A stretch of DNA of 64,000 nucleotides, from NCBI GenBank assembly GCA_016713665.1, contig JADJOR010000009.1, positions 496,001-560,000 on the forward strand, in the 5' to 3' direction. The notes below the pieces were generated by a model. That model searched no databases and was not told the DNA's origin. It saw nothing but the letters and a program-made list of their open reading frames with translations. This document shows, piece after piece, positions 37,150-47,647 of this stretch. Origin of the DNA: Deltaproteobacteria bacterium. GTDB taxonomy: Bacteria > Myxococcota_A > UBA9160 > UBA4427. The position numbers and the translations under genes are program-made. How positions within the stretch are numbered: position 1 is the first letter of the stretch; every line of letters begins with the position of its first letter.

Positions 37150-40100
37150 CTGCCCGAAGAGGTCGAGGATGTCGCTACCCCGCACATAGCGCGAGGGATG
37201 AACGGTCTCGGCCAGCTCCTCGACGCTGATGCCGTCGGGCTGGATCTTCTCGAGCCAGCCGTGCTGGATCCGCTTGAATTCGCCGGGCGAGAGCCCGAGC
37301 CGGCGGTGGTAGCGGAAGAGCGCGTCGAGATCCTCGAGCGTCGTGTAGGCCTCGATCAGGGTGCTCGGCCGGTTCTTCACGAAGCGGCGCAGCTCGAAGC
37401 CGACCACGCGTTGCGCGCGGTGGATCTCGAGATACTGGTCGAGGGCGTTCTGCAGCACGGCCCGCACGTGGGCCGTCCGCTCGTCGCCCTCGCCGAAGAG
37501 CTTCGCGTAGAGCGCGATCGCCGCCTCCGAGTCCGTCGCGTCGAGGCGCGCCTCGCTGACGACGGCCGTCGTCGCGTCCACCGCTTCGCCCTGAGCGCTC
37601 GCCTGCGCGTCGGCTTGCGCGTCGGCTTGCGCATCGGCCTGTGCGGGGCTCGCCGAGAGATCCCGATCGTCGATCACCGCCGCCCCAGCGAGGCGCGCGA
37701 GGACGACCTCCTGCTGCGTCGGCCGCGACTCCACAGCGAGGGCGCGCAGGCGCTCGGGATTCGCGAGGCGCTTCGGATCGGCGATCTCCGTCCGGGAGGT
37801 CGGCACGCGCACCGGTCCGAAGGCGCCCGTGAGATCCGATCGCGAGGGCCCCGTCGGCACGAGGAACGGCACCCGCTCGGCGAGTGCCCCGGTCTGGTCG
37901 CTGAAACGGAAGTCGGCGGTCGTGAAAAGGCGACCGTCCGGGCGCAGGCCGAAGACCGGGTACTGGAAGTCCGTGCCGACCGCGAAGGGATCCGGGACAC
38001 CGAAGCGCGTCGAGCGCTTCGAGCCGGGGATGACCGAGACCAGGAAGTTCAGGTCGAGCTCGTTCGCCGAGATCGCGGCACCGCCGTCGCCGTGGGTCTG
38101 CCCCTTGCCGTCCAGGTTCACGCCCGAGTCCCGCGACAGGAACTCGATCGCGAAGGTGAAGACCCGGAAGACGAGGGCCGAAACGTCGCTGAAGCGGGCC
38201 GAGGAGGTGGGCGTATTGATCGTGAACGTGCCGCCGACGGAGATCTTCTCGCCCGCCGAGGTCTCGAAGGAGCTCGTCAGGCTGTCGAAGCCGAGATTGC
38301 CGAGGGCCTTCGCGATCGTGGCGAAGTTCGCGGGGCGCTTGCGACCGGCGACGACGCCGGTGCCGTCGGCGTTCTCGCGGAAGGCCTTGATCTCGATCTC
38401 GTCGCGGGTGAAGACGGTCTGGTTCGAAGCGACGGGCGTCTCCTCGACGCCGTCCCCGTCGACGTCCGCCCGGCGGCCGAACTCGAGGGTCGGCGTGAGC
38501 GCGTCCTGGCCCGTGCCCGAGTCGCCGTCGAAGGCGATGCGGAGATGGGCCAGGCGGTCGGTGGCCGTGCCGACGTTGCCCGCGAAGCGGATGCGGCCGT
38601 TGATGCCGTGGGCGGAGGTGCCGACGGTGAGGCCCGCGTTCGGGGTTCCGTTCTGGACGACGTCGCCGTCGAAGTCGACGTCGCGTCCGGTCGTCACGAA
38701 GGAGCTCTCGAGGCTGGTGCGGCCGGCGAAGCGCTGATCGCCGAAGGTGTCGAGGGTGAGCGCTGCGATCGCGGCGTCGATCGTGAAGGGCGCGACCGTG
38801 ATCGTGCCTGCGCCGCCGTTCGCCTCGATGTCGAGGGAGGTGAGCTGCCACGCGGCGTAGGCCGGATCGCCGTTCTCGTCGAGGATGTCCTCGTAGCCCG
38901 GCGTGAGGCCCGTCAGCGCGATCGCGACGTCGCCCGCCGAGCGCAGGATCAGGTTCGATCCGGTCGTCCGCGCGCGGATCGCGTCGTCGACGGTCAGCGT
39001 CGTGCCGGGCGTCGTCGACGTGAGCTCGATGTCGAGCGTCGCGAGGCTCGCCCGCGAGGTCGTGCCGTCGAGGGCGAGGATCGAGTACTGGTTCGGCCGC
39101 GGGAGCTCGGTGTTCGTGAACGGCGCCGCCTGCTCGATCCGCACGATCGGCCGGAGGATCTGGTCCGGGTCGTCGTCGAGGTCCCGGCGCAGCTTGCCGG
39201 CGGTCGCGTCGAGGGTCGTGCGGACGGTTCCGGCCGACGTGATGGTGGGCGTCGTCACGCCGCCCGTCGTGGCCGTCGTGACGAACGGAAGCGCCAGCGC
39301 CTGGGAGACGAGCACGAGCTTGTCCGTCGCCAGATTGATCGACGTTCCGGGATTGGTGCTCCGGAACTTGATGTCGTTCGAAACGATGCGCATGCCGTCG
39401 GCGAAGCCCTCGAAGGGCGCGGCCTGGTTCGGCACGTCGACGATGACACGGGAGTCCTCGCCGGTTCCCGTGCGCACGATCAGACGGCTCGTCTCGTCGG
39501 CGAGCAGGTCGAGCTCCGTCAGTCGGAGCTGGCCCTGGAGCGACGTGAGCTCGAGCTCGCTCCATTCGTCGCCGCCGGCGCCCGCCTCGGCAGCCCCGGC
39601 CTCGAGGCCCGTCAGGACGTCGCCGGCCCCGCCGCGCACGACGTCGAAGGCGGCGTTCTGGCGCAGGCGCAGGGACGAGGTCGTGGCATCCCCGGCGAGT
39701 GCGATCTCGTCGAGGCCCGCGAGGTCGAGCTTCGGCAGGAAGCTCGGATCGATGTCGTCGCGATCGCTGCCGGAGTCGTTGCCGTCGGGATTCGTGAGGA
39801 CGAAGTTCGGGCCGGCGACGAGCGAGATCGTGTTGGCCTCGAGACGCGTGATCCCGTTGCCCGCCGTCGCGTTGCAGCTGGTGTCGGCGTTCGTGCAGAA
39901 CTTGATCGTGCCGAGCGCGGCTTCCACCGTCTCGGTCGGTTGCGCGATGGCGCCGGCCAGCAACGAGATCGAGTCGGTCGCGACGAGCTTCGTGCCCGCG
40001 CGGACGACGATCGATTGCTCGGTACGCGCGTCGAGGCTCTCGAGCAGGAAGAGGCCGGGATTCGCGCCGGTGCCCGGGGCGAAGTCGATCGCGCCGTCGG

Positions 40101-43100
40101 TCGGATTCGCTGCGACGCCGGAGAGGAAGAGGCTGCTCCCGTTCACGTTCTCGGGCTCGACGGTCACCGTCCCGAGGCGGCTCGTGATCGTGTAGCCGGT
40201 CACGATCGGCTGGTCCTCGTCGTCATCGACGATCGTCCACGCGAGCCGGCCCGAGAACGAGTTGCGGTGTGCGAGATCGCTCGCGAGCACGCTTCCGTCC
40301 TGGGACAGCGCGATCGTGGTCGGCCCGCGGCCCGTCGCGAGATCGTAGAGGCCCGAGTCGTCGGGCTCTTCGGAGACGCTCGAGAGGTTGCCCGTCGTGA
40401 CGAGCTCGCTGTCGGCGTCGAAGGCCTCGACGAGCAGCGACTCGCCGTCGAACTCGGCGTCGGTCCCCGTCGTGCGCTGCGTGTCCGAGGGACGGGCGCC
40501 CATCCGGACGCGCCCGCTCTCGGTGTCGTTGTCGTTCGAGACGAAGGCGAAGAGGTTCAGGAGGTTCGCGCGCAGGCGCAGGAAGAGGTTCGGGTTCGTC
40601 GTCAGCTCGAGGTCGTCCCCGTCCGACTGATTGAGCTCGATCGACACCGCCTCGAGCACGAGGCGCGACGGATCACTGCCGATGGCGATCGGGAGCTCGG
40701 CGGCGTCGAAGTCGTCGATCTTGATCGTGCCGGCGTCGTTGCGGATCGCGAGCACGTTCGGAAGCCCAGCTGCTCCGCCGACGAAGGCGTCGACGCCGGG
40801 CAGGTCCTGGACGCGGAAGCTGCCGTCCATCTGATAGGCGAAGGTCCGCGCGGCGCCGACCGGACCGGACAGATCGAAGGCGGCATTGCGCGTGTCGATC
40901 GTCGAGCCGGTGTCGCCGCCCGAGCCGTCGCCGGCGATCAGCTCGACGGTCGGTGCCTTGACGGTGACGGGCGATCCCGCGTCGGCGGCGAAGTCGAGGC
41001 GGCCGGGGGTGCCGAGGCCCGCGCGCAGCGTGAGGGACTCGGTGGCGTCGCTCCCGCTGCGATTGAAGACCCGCGCGAGGTCCGCGCCGAAGGTGAAGCC
41101 GCCGATGCCGCCGAGCTCGACCCGTCGACCGGCGAAGGCGGTGTCGGCGGAGACGAGGATCGCCGAGAGCGTGCCCGACTGGAGACCGACGAGGGAGAGC
41201 GATGCGTTGCGGAAGCGGTCGGCCTCGTTCGTCCCGGCGATCCCGTCGTCGAGATCGATGCGGCCCGCGTCGGAGCGCACGGCGTACTCGACGTCGCCGG
41301 CGGCGCGGAAGCCCGCCGTCGGTCCGACGTCGAGCAGTCCGAACTGGGCGAGGGTCGGCAGGTCGACGGCCGCGTCGACGCCGGCGGTCTGGCGGTAGCG
41401 GAACGCGGTCGCCGACGAGGTCGCGTCGCCGAAGACGGCGCCCGTCGCGTCGCGCAGCGTGACGGCCTGGCTCTGCAGCCCGACGATCCGCGAGAGATCC
41501 GCCGAGTCGTTGTTGCGCGAGGTCGTCGTCGAGCCCGCCGAGACGACGATCTCGTCCGCCTCGAGCCCCGTGCCGGTCCCGGCGAAGACGAGATCGCCGA
41601 AGCCGCTATGGCCGGCCTCGAGGGTGAGGCTGCGGGTCGCGGCGAGGCCGGTGTTGGCGGCGATCGTCATCGTGCCGCGGCCGGCGGCGCCGTCGATGCC
41701 GGTATCGCGGCCGGACTCGAAGAGGAGCTCGGCGACGGCGGCGATGCCGCTCGCGATCTGCTGCGTGACCGAGAGGTCGCCGGGGGTCGAGATCGTCAGG
41801 CTCTCGGTCGTGAAGGCCGTCGTGCCGTCGTCGCCGAGGCTCGCGATCCCGTCGCGGAAGACCACGCTGTTCGGGCTCGTCACCGTCTCGGGATCGGGAT
41901 TCGTGCCCCCCGGCGAGTCCGGGAGCAGGAGTCCGCCGAGCAGCGTCACGAAGCTCTTGCCGGCGTCGCCCGAGCCGAGCGGGCCGGCGTTGTTGTTGAA
42001 GCCCGCCGCGTCGTCGATGCGCAGCACACCGTCGCTCGACTCGAGCGAGACCCGCATGCCGTCGAGGCCGATCGAGGCCCCGGCAAAGGCGCCCGCGAGG
42101 TCGAGCTCGCCGGTCGCGGTGGGCGAGGGCGCGCCCTGGGTGATCGTCAGATCGCCGTCCTGGCGGATCTCGATCACGCCGGGCCGCAGGATCCCGCTGC
42201 GATCGCGCAGCTGGAGGCCCTGATAGGCGCCGCGGGTCTGGCGCTGGATCGCGAGGTCGGTCGGCGACGCCAGGGTCCCGAGATCGTCGGCGAAGAGCGT
42301 GCTCGTGGGCGTCGAGCCGTCGCCGACCAGCAGATGGAGCTCGTCGGCGTTGATGCGGACGCCTGCGGACGCGCCCGAGCCGCCGCCGTTCGTGCCGCCG
42401 AAGACGAGGCGCGTCTCGCCGTCCTCGCGCTCGTCGTCCGTCAGCTCGAGGGGGCTCGCGGCGACGGTGAGGCGGAGGGTGTCGGCGGTGATCTCGGTGT
42501 TGCGGTTCAGGACGGCGGCGTGGCGGGCCTCGACGTCGAGCACGCCGATCGCCGGCGCGTCGCCGGTCCGTTCGTCGTTGCTGGGATCGGCGTCGAGGAT
42601 GACGTCGAAGATCGTCGAAGACGAGCGCCCGCTGAGGACGATGTCGACCGCGTTCGCACCGCTGGCCGCACCGGTCGCGAGGTCCCGGGTCCGCAGCGTC
42701 AGGCCGGCGGTCTCGATCCGGGTCGCGCCGTTCGCGCCGAGCGTGATCCGGCCGCTGCCGAAGCTGCTCGTGTCGGAGTCGAGCGCCGTCGAGTCGCGGG
42801 CCACGAGCTTGATCAATCCGTTCTCGCGGACGTTCGTCGAGGTCGTGTCGAGCGTGCCGTCGACGTCGATCGATCGGGCGGTGTCGTTGCCGATCGCGAG
42901 GACGCCGCCGGCGGTGCGGATCGTGCCGTCGATCGCGATCTCGCCGCCTTCGCCGCGGGTCGGGTCCGTCGCCGGCGCGACCGACTTGATCGTGAAGTCC
43001 TGGCTGTCGGCTGCGGGATTGACGCGGTTGGCGCGGATCACGACGTCGCCGCCGTCGGAGTCGAGATTGCCCGTCAGCTCGACGTTGCCGGCGAACTCGC

Positions 43101-45627
43101 TCGTGGTCGAGTCCGTGGCGACGCCGCCGGAGAGGGCGATGTCGCCGCCGCCGGTGAAGACGTCGCCGACGACGCGCAGGAGGCCCGTCACGACCTCGAT
43201 CGGATCCTTGCCGCTCGATACCGTGCCTGCGTTGGCGGAGCTCGCCGAGAGCGTGACCCGGCCGCCGTCTTCCCGGCCGTCGGCGGTGCGCGTGTCGATC
43301 AGGCCGAGGACCTCGAGGATCGGGTCGATGGACGTGAGCCCGTTCGTGTTCGTCGGATCGGTCTGCGGATCCGCGTCTTCGTCGTCGTCGAGGGTCGGTG
43401 CGTCGCTCGCGCGCGAGACGGTGAACGGCGTGCGGGTCGCGGAGATCGTGCCGGAGGCGAGGCGCACGTCGCCGCCTCGGGTGACGATCTCGCTCGTCGC
43501 CGCCTGCCGGATCGAGATGCCGGTCGCGGTCACGCTGCCGCCGCCGGTCGTGATGTTCGCGTTGATCTCGACGCCGCCGCGGACGAGATCGAGGTCGAAG
43601 TCGCGTCCGGCCTTCGTCTGGCCCGCGTCGTTCGCGTGCAGGTCGACCGAGAGGGCGAGATTCGAGCGCTGGCTCGGGCCCGCCCCGATCGGGACGACCT
43701 CGATGTTCGCGTTGACGAAGATGTTGCCGGCGGCGAGCAGCGTCAGGCGCGCGACCTTGCCCTCGAGGATCGCGAGGCTGTTGATCGAGATCGCGTCCGC
43801 GACCGTGATGTCGCCGGCGCCGTTGATCGGGTCGTCGCGGAAGGCCTGGGTCGAGAGCGTCACGTTCGTGCCCGTGCCGAGGGCGCGCTCGATCAGGTCG
43901 GCGGAGATGTAATTCGTCGAGCCGCCGTTGGTCCGCAGGATGCCGTCGAAGCCCGCGCTGTCGAAGTCGGGATCGAGGATCGCATCGATCGCGGCGTCGA
44001 GGCAGGTGATCGCCCGGGGCGCCGCGCATTCGGGTCGGCCGTTCCGGATCGTGATGTCGTAGGGATCGATCAGCCAGTCGCCCGAGCGGCCGCGCCGCGC
44101 CGACACGTCCGGCGCCGTCGCGATCGAGAAATGCTCGAGACCGGAGGTCTCGACGAAGCCGCCGTCGCCGCCCTTCGCGCCGCCGCGCGCCGAGATCGCG
44201 CCCTCGACCGACGTCAGGTCCTCGGAGAAGACGATCACCCTTCCGCCTTCCCCGCGCCCCGTCGCATCCGCGCGGATCCCGCTCGCCTCGTCGACGAGCA
44301 CGGCCCGGGCGCGCTGCAGGTCGCCGCTGCCCTGCTGCTCTCCGCCGATGCGGATCTGGCCGCCGGCGCGCGTTCCGGAGGCGTCGACCGTCGCACCGAC
44401 CAGCGCGATGATCGAGCCCGTCACGTCGATCGCGCCGCCGTGCCCCTTCTTCGAGCGATCGCTCGCGTCGAGCTCGCCCGAGAGCTGGACGCGGCCGTTC
44501 TCGCCGCCCTGGATCTCGATCGTCTTCGCGGCGATGCGCGCGGGGGCGCCAGCGCTCCCCGAGCCCTGTCGGATGCTGAAGCCCAGGGGATCGGCGGCGG
44601 CGAGGCGGACGTGGCCCCGACCGGCCTCGATCCGGCCCTGGTTCTCGATCGCATAACGAGCCGGCTCCCCGGCTGCGTCCTCGGCGGCCTCTGCACCGCC
44701 GGTCCCCACGCTGCCGCGGGGCAGGCGGATCAGGACCGGATCGTCGAAGCGGCGCAGGTAGACCGCATCCGCGCCGACCATGAGGAGCGATCCGTCCTCG
44801 ATCTCGATCTCGCCGAGATTGACGACGTGATTGCCCGCCGTCACGGCATTCGCGGCCTCGACGCGGCCGGCATTCACGACCTCGCCCCCGCTCAAGTCGG
44901 CGCGCAGGCCCGCGTTGCCCGCGAGCCCCGTGCGCAGGGCGTCGATGTCGCCGAGCTCGACACGTTGGCCGCCGATCATCAGGACGTTGCCGTCGCCGGC
45001 CAGGATCTCGCCGGCGTTGAGCACGCTCGTCGCGAGCAGGGCGACGTTCTGGTCCGCGCGGATCAGGCCGTGGTTCTCGATCCGGCCCGTGAGCGGGACT
45101 TCGATCGAGCCGCCCTTCTGGAAGGCGTCGCGCGACAGGCCGCCGGCGATCGCGACGAGGGAGCCGACGTCGATCACCGCGGTGCCGTCGACGTAGACGC
45201 CGGTCTGGTTCGCGAAGCCGACGGTGCCGTTCGAGACGACCTGGCCGCTGATGCGGATCGGATTGATCGACTCGCTGTAGTTGAGGACCGAGGAGCGGCG
45301 GCCGCCATTCGTGAAGTTGAACTCGAGGCGGTTGTTCTCGGGCTGCTGGAGGTCCTGCCAGCCGATCGTCGTGTTGGTCGTGTCGATCGTGAAGATCGTC
45401 TGGCCGGCCTGCTGGTTGTCGAGCTGGACCTTGTCGTGGTCGTAGGTCGTGTTGTTGGCGTCGCCGAACTCGTCGCCGGCGACGGCCGAGAGCGGGTGGG
45501 TCCCGACGAGCGCGGCCACGAGCACGCGCGCGATGGCGCGCTCGAGCCCCGAATGGCGCGATGCGGTCCGGCTCGACGCGGCGGGCTTCGGGCCGGTCGC
45601 GCTAGTAGAGGAGGCTGACGAGGACAT
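37147..45627 (-). CDS. Giant filamentous-haemagglutinin-like TpsA exoprotein
   Basis: A 2826-residue passenger of a type Vb (two-partner) secretion system. After a signal peptide (RAIARVLVAALVGTHPLSAV) comes the N-terminal TPS/haemagglutinin-activity domain (about 60-250): SGQVVSNGTVGFANQTGVYV, DGTAVIDVGSLVAIAGGLS and NHGLIRADQNVALLATSV. Most of the rest is beta-helical repeats with Asp/Gly-rich spacers (GGDVVIRAN, GGGDIALSGG types). Towards the C-terminus is an AQADAQADAQ repeat at about residues 2670-2680, then a helical tail of about 150 residues ending SDILDLFGQ. It is expected to be exported through the partner and to act in adhesion or competition. The start at 45627 overlaps the tpsB 3' end by 26 bp. 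The stop TGA is the IS end. Confidence 0.88.
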   Translation of the reverse strand: MSSSASSTSATGPKPAASSRTASRHSGLERAIARVLVAALVGTHPLSAVAGDEFGDANNTTYDHDKVQLDNQQAGQTIFTIDTTNTTIGWQDLQQPENNRLEFNFTNGGRRSSVLNYSESINPIRISGQVVSNGTVGFANQTGVYVDGTAVIDVGSLVAIAGGLSRDAFQKGGSIEVPLTGRIENHGLIRADQNVALLATSVLNAGEILAGDGNVLMIGGQRVELGDIDALRTGLAGNAGLRADLSGGEVVNAGRVEAANAVTAGNHVVNLGEIEIEDGSLLMVGADAVYLRRFDDPVLIRLPRGSVGTGGAEAAEDAAGEPARYAIENQGRIEAGRGHVRLAAADPLGFSIRQGSGSAGAPARIAAKTIEIQGGENGRVQLSGELDASDRSKKGHGGAIDVTGSIIALVGATVDASGTRAGGQIRIGGEQQGSGDLQRARAVLVDEASGIRADATGRGEGGRVIVFSEDLTSVEGAISARGGAKGGDGGFVETSGLEHFSIATAPDVSARRGRSGDWLIDPYDITIRNGRPECAAPRAITCLDAAIDAILDPDFDSAGFDGILRTNGGSTNYISADLIERALGTGTNVTLSTQAFRDDPINGAGDITVADAISINSLAILEGKVARLTLLAAGNIFVNANIEVVPIGAGPSQRSNLALSVDLHANDAGQTKAGRDFDLDLVRGGVEINANITTGGGSVTATGISIRQAATSEIVTRGGDVRLASGTISATRTPFTVSRASDAPTLDDDEDADPQTDPTNTNGLTSIDPILEVLGLIDTRTADGREDGGRVTLSASSANAGTVSSGKDPIEVVTGLLRVVGDVFTGGGDIALSGGVATDSTTSEFAGNVELTGNLDSDGGDVVIRANRVNPAADSQDFTIKSVAPATDPTRGEGGEIAIDGTIRTAGGVLAIGNDTARSIDVDGTLDTTSTNVRENGLIKLVARDSTALDSDTSSFGSGRITLGANGATRIETAGLTLRTRDLATGAASGANAVDIVLSGRSSSTIFDVILDADPSNDERTGDAPAIGVLDVEARHAAVLNRNTEITADTLRLTVAASPLELTDDEREDGETRLVFGGTNGGGSGASAGVRINADELHLLVGDGSTPTSTLFADDLGTLASPTDLAIQRQTRGAYQGLQLRDRSGILRPGVIEIRQDGDLTITQGAPSPTATGELDLAGAFAGASIGLDGMRVSLESSDGVLRIDDAAGFNNNAGPLGSGDAGKSFVTLLGGLLLPDSPGGTNPDPETVTSPNSVVFRDGIASLGDDGTTAFTTESLTISTPGDLSVTQQIASGIAAVAELLFESGRDTGIDGAAGRGTMTIAANTGLAATRSLTLEAGHSGFGDLVFAGTGTGLEADEIVVSAGSTTTSRNNDSADLSRIVGLQSQAVTLRDATGAVFGDATSSATAFRYRQTAGVDAAVDLPTLAQFGLLDVGPTAGFRAAGDVEYAVRSDAGRIDLDDGIAGTNEADRFRNASLSLVGLQSGTLSAILVSADTAFAGRRVELGGIGGFTFGADLARVFNRSGSDATESLTLRAGLGTPGRLDFAADAGSPVTVKAPTVELIAGDGSGGDTGSTIDTRNAAFDLSGPVGAARTFAYQMDGSFRVQDLPGVDAFVGGAAGLPNVLAIRNDAGTIKIDDFDAAELPIAIGSDPSRLVLEAVSIELNQSDGDDLELTTNPNLFLRLRANLLNLFAFVSNDNDTESGRVRMGARPSDTQRTTGTDAEFDGESLLVEAFDADSELVTTGNLSSVSEEPDDSGLYDLATGRGPTTIALSQDGSVLASDLAHRNSFSGRLAWTIVDDDEDQPIVTGYTITSRLGTVTVEPENVNGSSLFLSGVAANPTDGAIDFAPGTGANPGLFLLESLDARTEQSIVVRAGTKLVATDSISLLAGAIAQPTETVEAALGTIKFCTNADTSCNATAGNGITRLEANTISLVAGPNFVLTNPDGNDSGSDRDDIDPSFLPKLDLAGLDEIALAGDATTSSLRLRQNAAFDVVRGGAGDVLTGLEAGAAEAGAGGDEWSELELTSLQGQLRLTELDLLADETSRLIVRTGTGEDSRVIVDVPNQAAPFEGFADGMRIVSNDIKFRSTNPGTSINLATDKLVLVSQALALPFVTTATTGGVTTPTITSAGTVRTTLDATAGKLRRDLDDDPDQILRPIVRIEQAAPFTNTELPRPNQYSILALDGTTSRASLATLDIELTSTTPGTTLTVDDAIRARTTGSNLILRSAGDVAIALTGLTPGYEDILDENGDPAYAAWQLTSLDIEANGGAGTITVAPFTIDAAIAALTLDTFGDQRFAGRTSLESSFVTTGRDVDFDGDVVQNGTPNAGLTVGTSAHGINGRIRFAGNVGTATDRLAHLRIAFDGDSGTGQDALTPTLEFGRRADVDGDGVEETPVASNQTVFTRDEIEIKAFRENADGTGVVAGRKRPANFATIAKALGNLGFDSLTSSFETSAGEKISVGGTFTINTPTSSARFSDVSALVFRVFTFAIEFLSRDSGVNLDGKGQTHGDGGAAISANELDLNFLVSVIPGSKRSTRFGVPDPFAVGTDFQYPVFGLRPDGRLFTTADFRFSDQTGALAERVPFLVPTGPSRSDLTGAFGPVRVPTSRTEIADPKRLANPERLRALAVESRPTQQEVVLARLAGAAVIDDRDLSASPAQADAQADAQADAQASAQGEAVDATTAVVSEARLDATDSEAAIALYAKLFGEGDERTAHVRAVLQNALDQYLEIHRAQRVVGFELRRFVKNRPSTLIEAYTTLEDLDALFRYHRRLGLSPGEFKRIQHGWLEKIQPDGISVEELAETVHPSRYVRGSDILDLFGQ
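37585..37645 (-). repeat. In-frame 12-bp repeats in tpsA
   Basis: Four tandem copies of a 12-bp unit (GTCGGCTTGCGC and variants on the plus strand) encode alternating AQAD in TpsA. The period is a multiple of three, so copy-number change would alter the length of this linker without breaking the frame. Confidence 0.6.
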
Positions 45628-47647
45628 GGAGAGCGGAATCTCCCACCTTGGCCGGGTTGTTGATCTGGCCGTTCGTGTCTTTGAGGGCAAAGGCATAATC
45701 GGCCCGGAGCCGCAGGTTCGAGCGGAAGACGAGCTCGGCGCCGAAGCCGGCGCCGGCGAGCGTCTGGTCGAACTCGCCGAGCGGCGAGTCGTTGCGGACC
45801 GCGCGTCCCGCGTCGACGAAAGCGCGGAGCATGAGATCCCAGTCCGGCCGGCCATAGACCTGCTGCGGCGTGACCCGGAAGTCGCCGATCCCGGGGAGTC
45901 GGAGCGGCCGGCGCGAGACGGGCAGCGCCCGCGGCAGATGGAAGCGGTACTCGAAGGAGCTCACGATCACCGTGTCGCCGACCGCGACCGACTGGTCGTA
46001 GCCGCGCACGCTGTAGAGCCCGCCCAGGGTCTGGCTCGCCTGGGGAATCAAGCGGTAGTCGAAGGCGTACTGGCCGCGGATGCCGATGCTGAGCTCGTGG
46101 GCGAGGGTCGCGGCGAGCTCGTTCGAGGGATCGCGCCAGGCCTCGGGGCGAAGCAGCGGCTCGAGGAAGGCCGTGTAGCCGAAATTGAAGTCGACCAGGG
46201 CATACAGGTCGTCGGTATGCGCGCGGCCGAGGCTGTCGAGGTCGCCCGCCTTGATCTCGTGGACCTGGCCCTGGACCGAGGTGTCGAAGGTCAGGGTCGC
46301 GAGCTGATTGATGCGCTCGGCGTGGAGCCCCGCGCGCGGCTGGACGAGGATCGCCTCGCCGACGTTGCCGCTGATGCCGTTCTCGATCCGCAGGTCGCTG
46401 ACGCCGAGGCCGCCCGTCAGGTCGACGAAGAAGTCGCGATGCTGGAAGACCTCGTAGCTGAGGCGCGCGCCGCCATCGATCTGGGTGCTGCGGACGGGAT
46501 CGTTGTCGAGGCCGGTGAAGGTCGAGTCGCGACCGGCGGTCGAGTGGTTCCAGCCGAGGTCGACGCCCCAGCGCAGCCGGTCGACGCCCCACCACGGCAG
46601 CTTCTCGCGCGGGAACCAGGCGAGCCAGCCGGGATCGCCCTTGCGGCGATCCATCCATTCGGGCCGGCGCGAGCCGAAGAAGGGCGCGTCGTAGCGGGCG
46701 CTCAGGCCGTTCACGGCGTCGCCGCCGGCGTTCATCCACTCGAGCGCGAGGGTGTCGTCGTGGTTCGAGAGCTGGTTGTGGGTGAAGCCGAGGCGCGACT
46801 GCCAGGGGTTCGTGCGGTTGGTGCCGGTATTGGTCGCCTGGCCGTAGACGAACCAGGGCTTCGCCTCGAGCACGCGGTAGTCGAGCACGACGTCGCCGGG
46901 CGCTTCGCCGGGGGCGAGGGCCGCTTCGACCATGCGGCCGCCGTAGCGATTGAGGCGATGGAGATAGTCCTCGAGCCGGCGTCGGTCGAGCAGATCGGTC
47001 GTGCCCTCGCCGCCCTCGCCGGCGGGCTTGAGCGGCGAGTCCCGGCGGATCTTCTCGTGGATCGTGTTGTCGATCTTCCAATCGCTCTTGATCCGATCGC
47101 CGACGGCGATCGTGCGGATCTTCGCGATGTGGCCGGTATGGACGACGATCGCGAGGGCCGTCCGTTCGGCGGGGCGAAGGTCGCGCTCGCTCTCGAGATC
47201 GATGTCGCTCGCCGCCGGGCGGACGTCGACGCCGTAGAGGCCGAGGGCGTTGAGTCGGCCGACGAGGGCCGCGAGCACCCGCGCGAGCCCGCTCGCCTCG
47301 AGGTCGACGACCGGCCCGTCCTTCGCACCGATCACGAGCGTCTCGCTCGGCTCCCCTTCGCGCGGCGCCGCATAGCCCTGCTCCGTCGACCGCAATTCGA
47401 CCTCGAGCGGGACGAGCCCGTCGAGGGCGGGCTGGTCCGGGTGGGGCGTCGCGTAGCCGAGCTCGAGGGCGCCGACCCGGAACACCGGGGCCGGCATGTC
47501 CTCGGGGTGGCGCAGGACCTGGGCGCCGGCGCCGCCGGCGAGGCCCACGACGATCGCGCAGAGCACGGCCGCGAAGAGCAGGACGGGAAGGGGGCGCAGT
47601 GCGGGCGGACGTTCGAAGCGGAAGGGCCGGCTCATCTGGAAGGTCAC
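45602..47647 (-). CDS. TpsB outer-membrane transporter, FhaC/ShlB family
   Basis: A 681-residue outer-membrane protein. The signal peptide is VLLFAAVLCAIVVGLAGGAG with cleavage near AQVL. A POTRA region follows (about 150-275: LLDRRRLEDYLHRLNRYGGR, VVLDYRVLEAKPWFVYGQ). A 16-stranded-type beta-barrel reaches the C-terminal aromatic end (LHVLVSLLY). The family hallmark of barrel loop 6 appears as LYSVRGYDQS (VRGY). It secretes the downstream TpsA by recognising its TPS domain. tpsB precedes and overlaps tpsA by 26 bp, giving one operon. The start is the ATG at 47647, or 47635 (MSRPF). Confidence 0.92.
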   Translation of the reverse strand: MTFQMSRPFRFERPPALRPLPVLLFAAVLCAIVVGLAGGAGAQVLRHPEDMPAPVFRVGALELGYATPHPDQPALDGLVPLEVELRSTEQGYAAPREGEPSETLVIGAKDGPVVDLEASGLARVLAALVGRLNALGLYGVDVRPAASDIDLESERDLRPAERTALAIVVHTGHIAKIRTIAVGDRIKSDWKIDNTIHEKIRRDSPLKPAGEGGEGTTDLLDRRRLEDYLHRLNRYGGRMVEAALAPGEAPGDVVLDYRVLEAKPWFVYGQATNTGTNRTNPWQSRLGFTHNQLSNHDDTLALEWMNAGGDAVNGLSARYDAPFFGSRRPEWMDRRKGDPGWLAWFPREKLPWWGVDRLRWGVDLGWNHSTAGRDSTFTGLDNDPVRSTQIDGGARLSYEVFQHRDFFVDLTGGLGVSDLRIENGISGNVGEAILVQPRAGLHAERINQLATLTFDTSVQGQVHEIKAGDLDSLGRAHTDDLYALVDFNFGYTAFLEPLLRPEAWRDPSNELAATLAHELSIGIRGQYAFDYRLIPQASQTLGGLYSVRGYDQSVAVGDTVIVSSFEYRFHLPRALPVSRRPLRLPGIGDFRVTPQQVYGRPDWDLMLRAFVDAGRAVRNDSPLGEFDQTLAGAGFGAELVFRSNLRLRADYAFALKDTNGQINNPAKVGDSALHVLVSLLY

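Noticed and set aside
37126..45618. A 2830-codon open frame on the plus strand opposite tpsA
   Set aside because: Mirror of the repetitive GC-rich tpsA codons. Composition is dominated by Arg/Asp/Val/Gly without any fold, while the minus strand encodes a recognisable TPS protein with signal peptide and partner.
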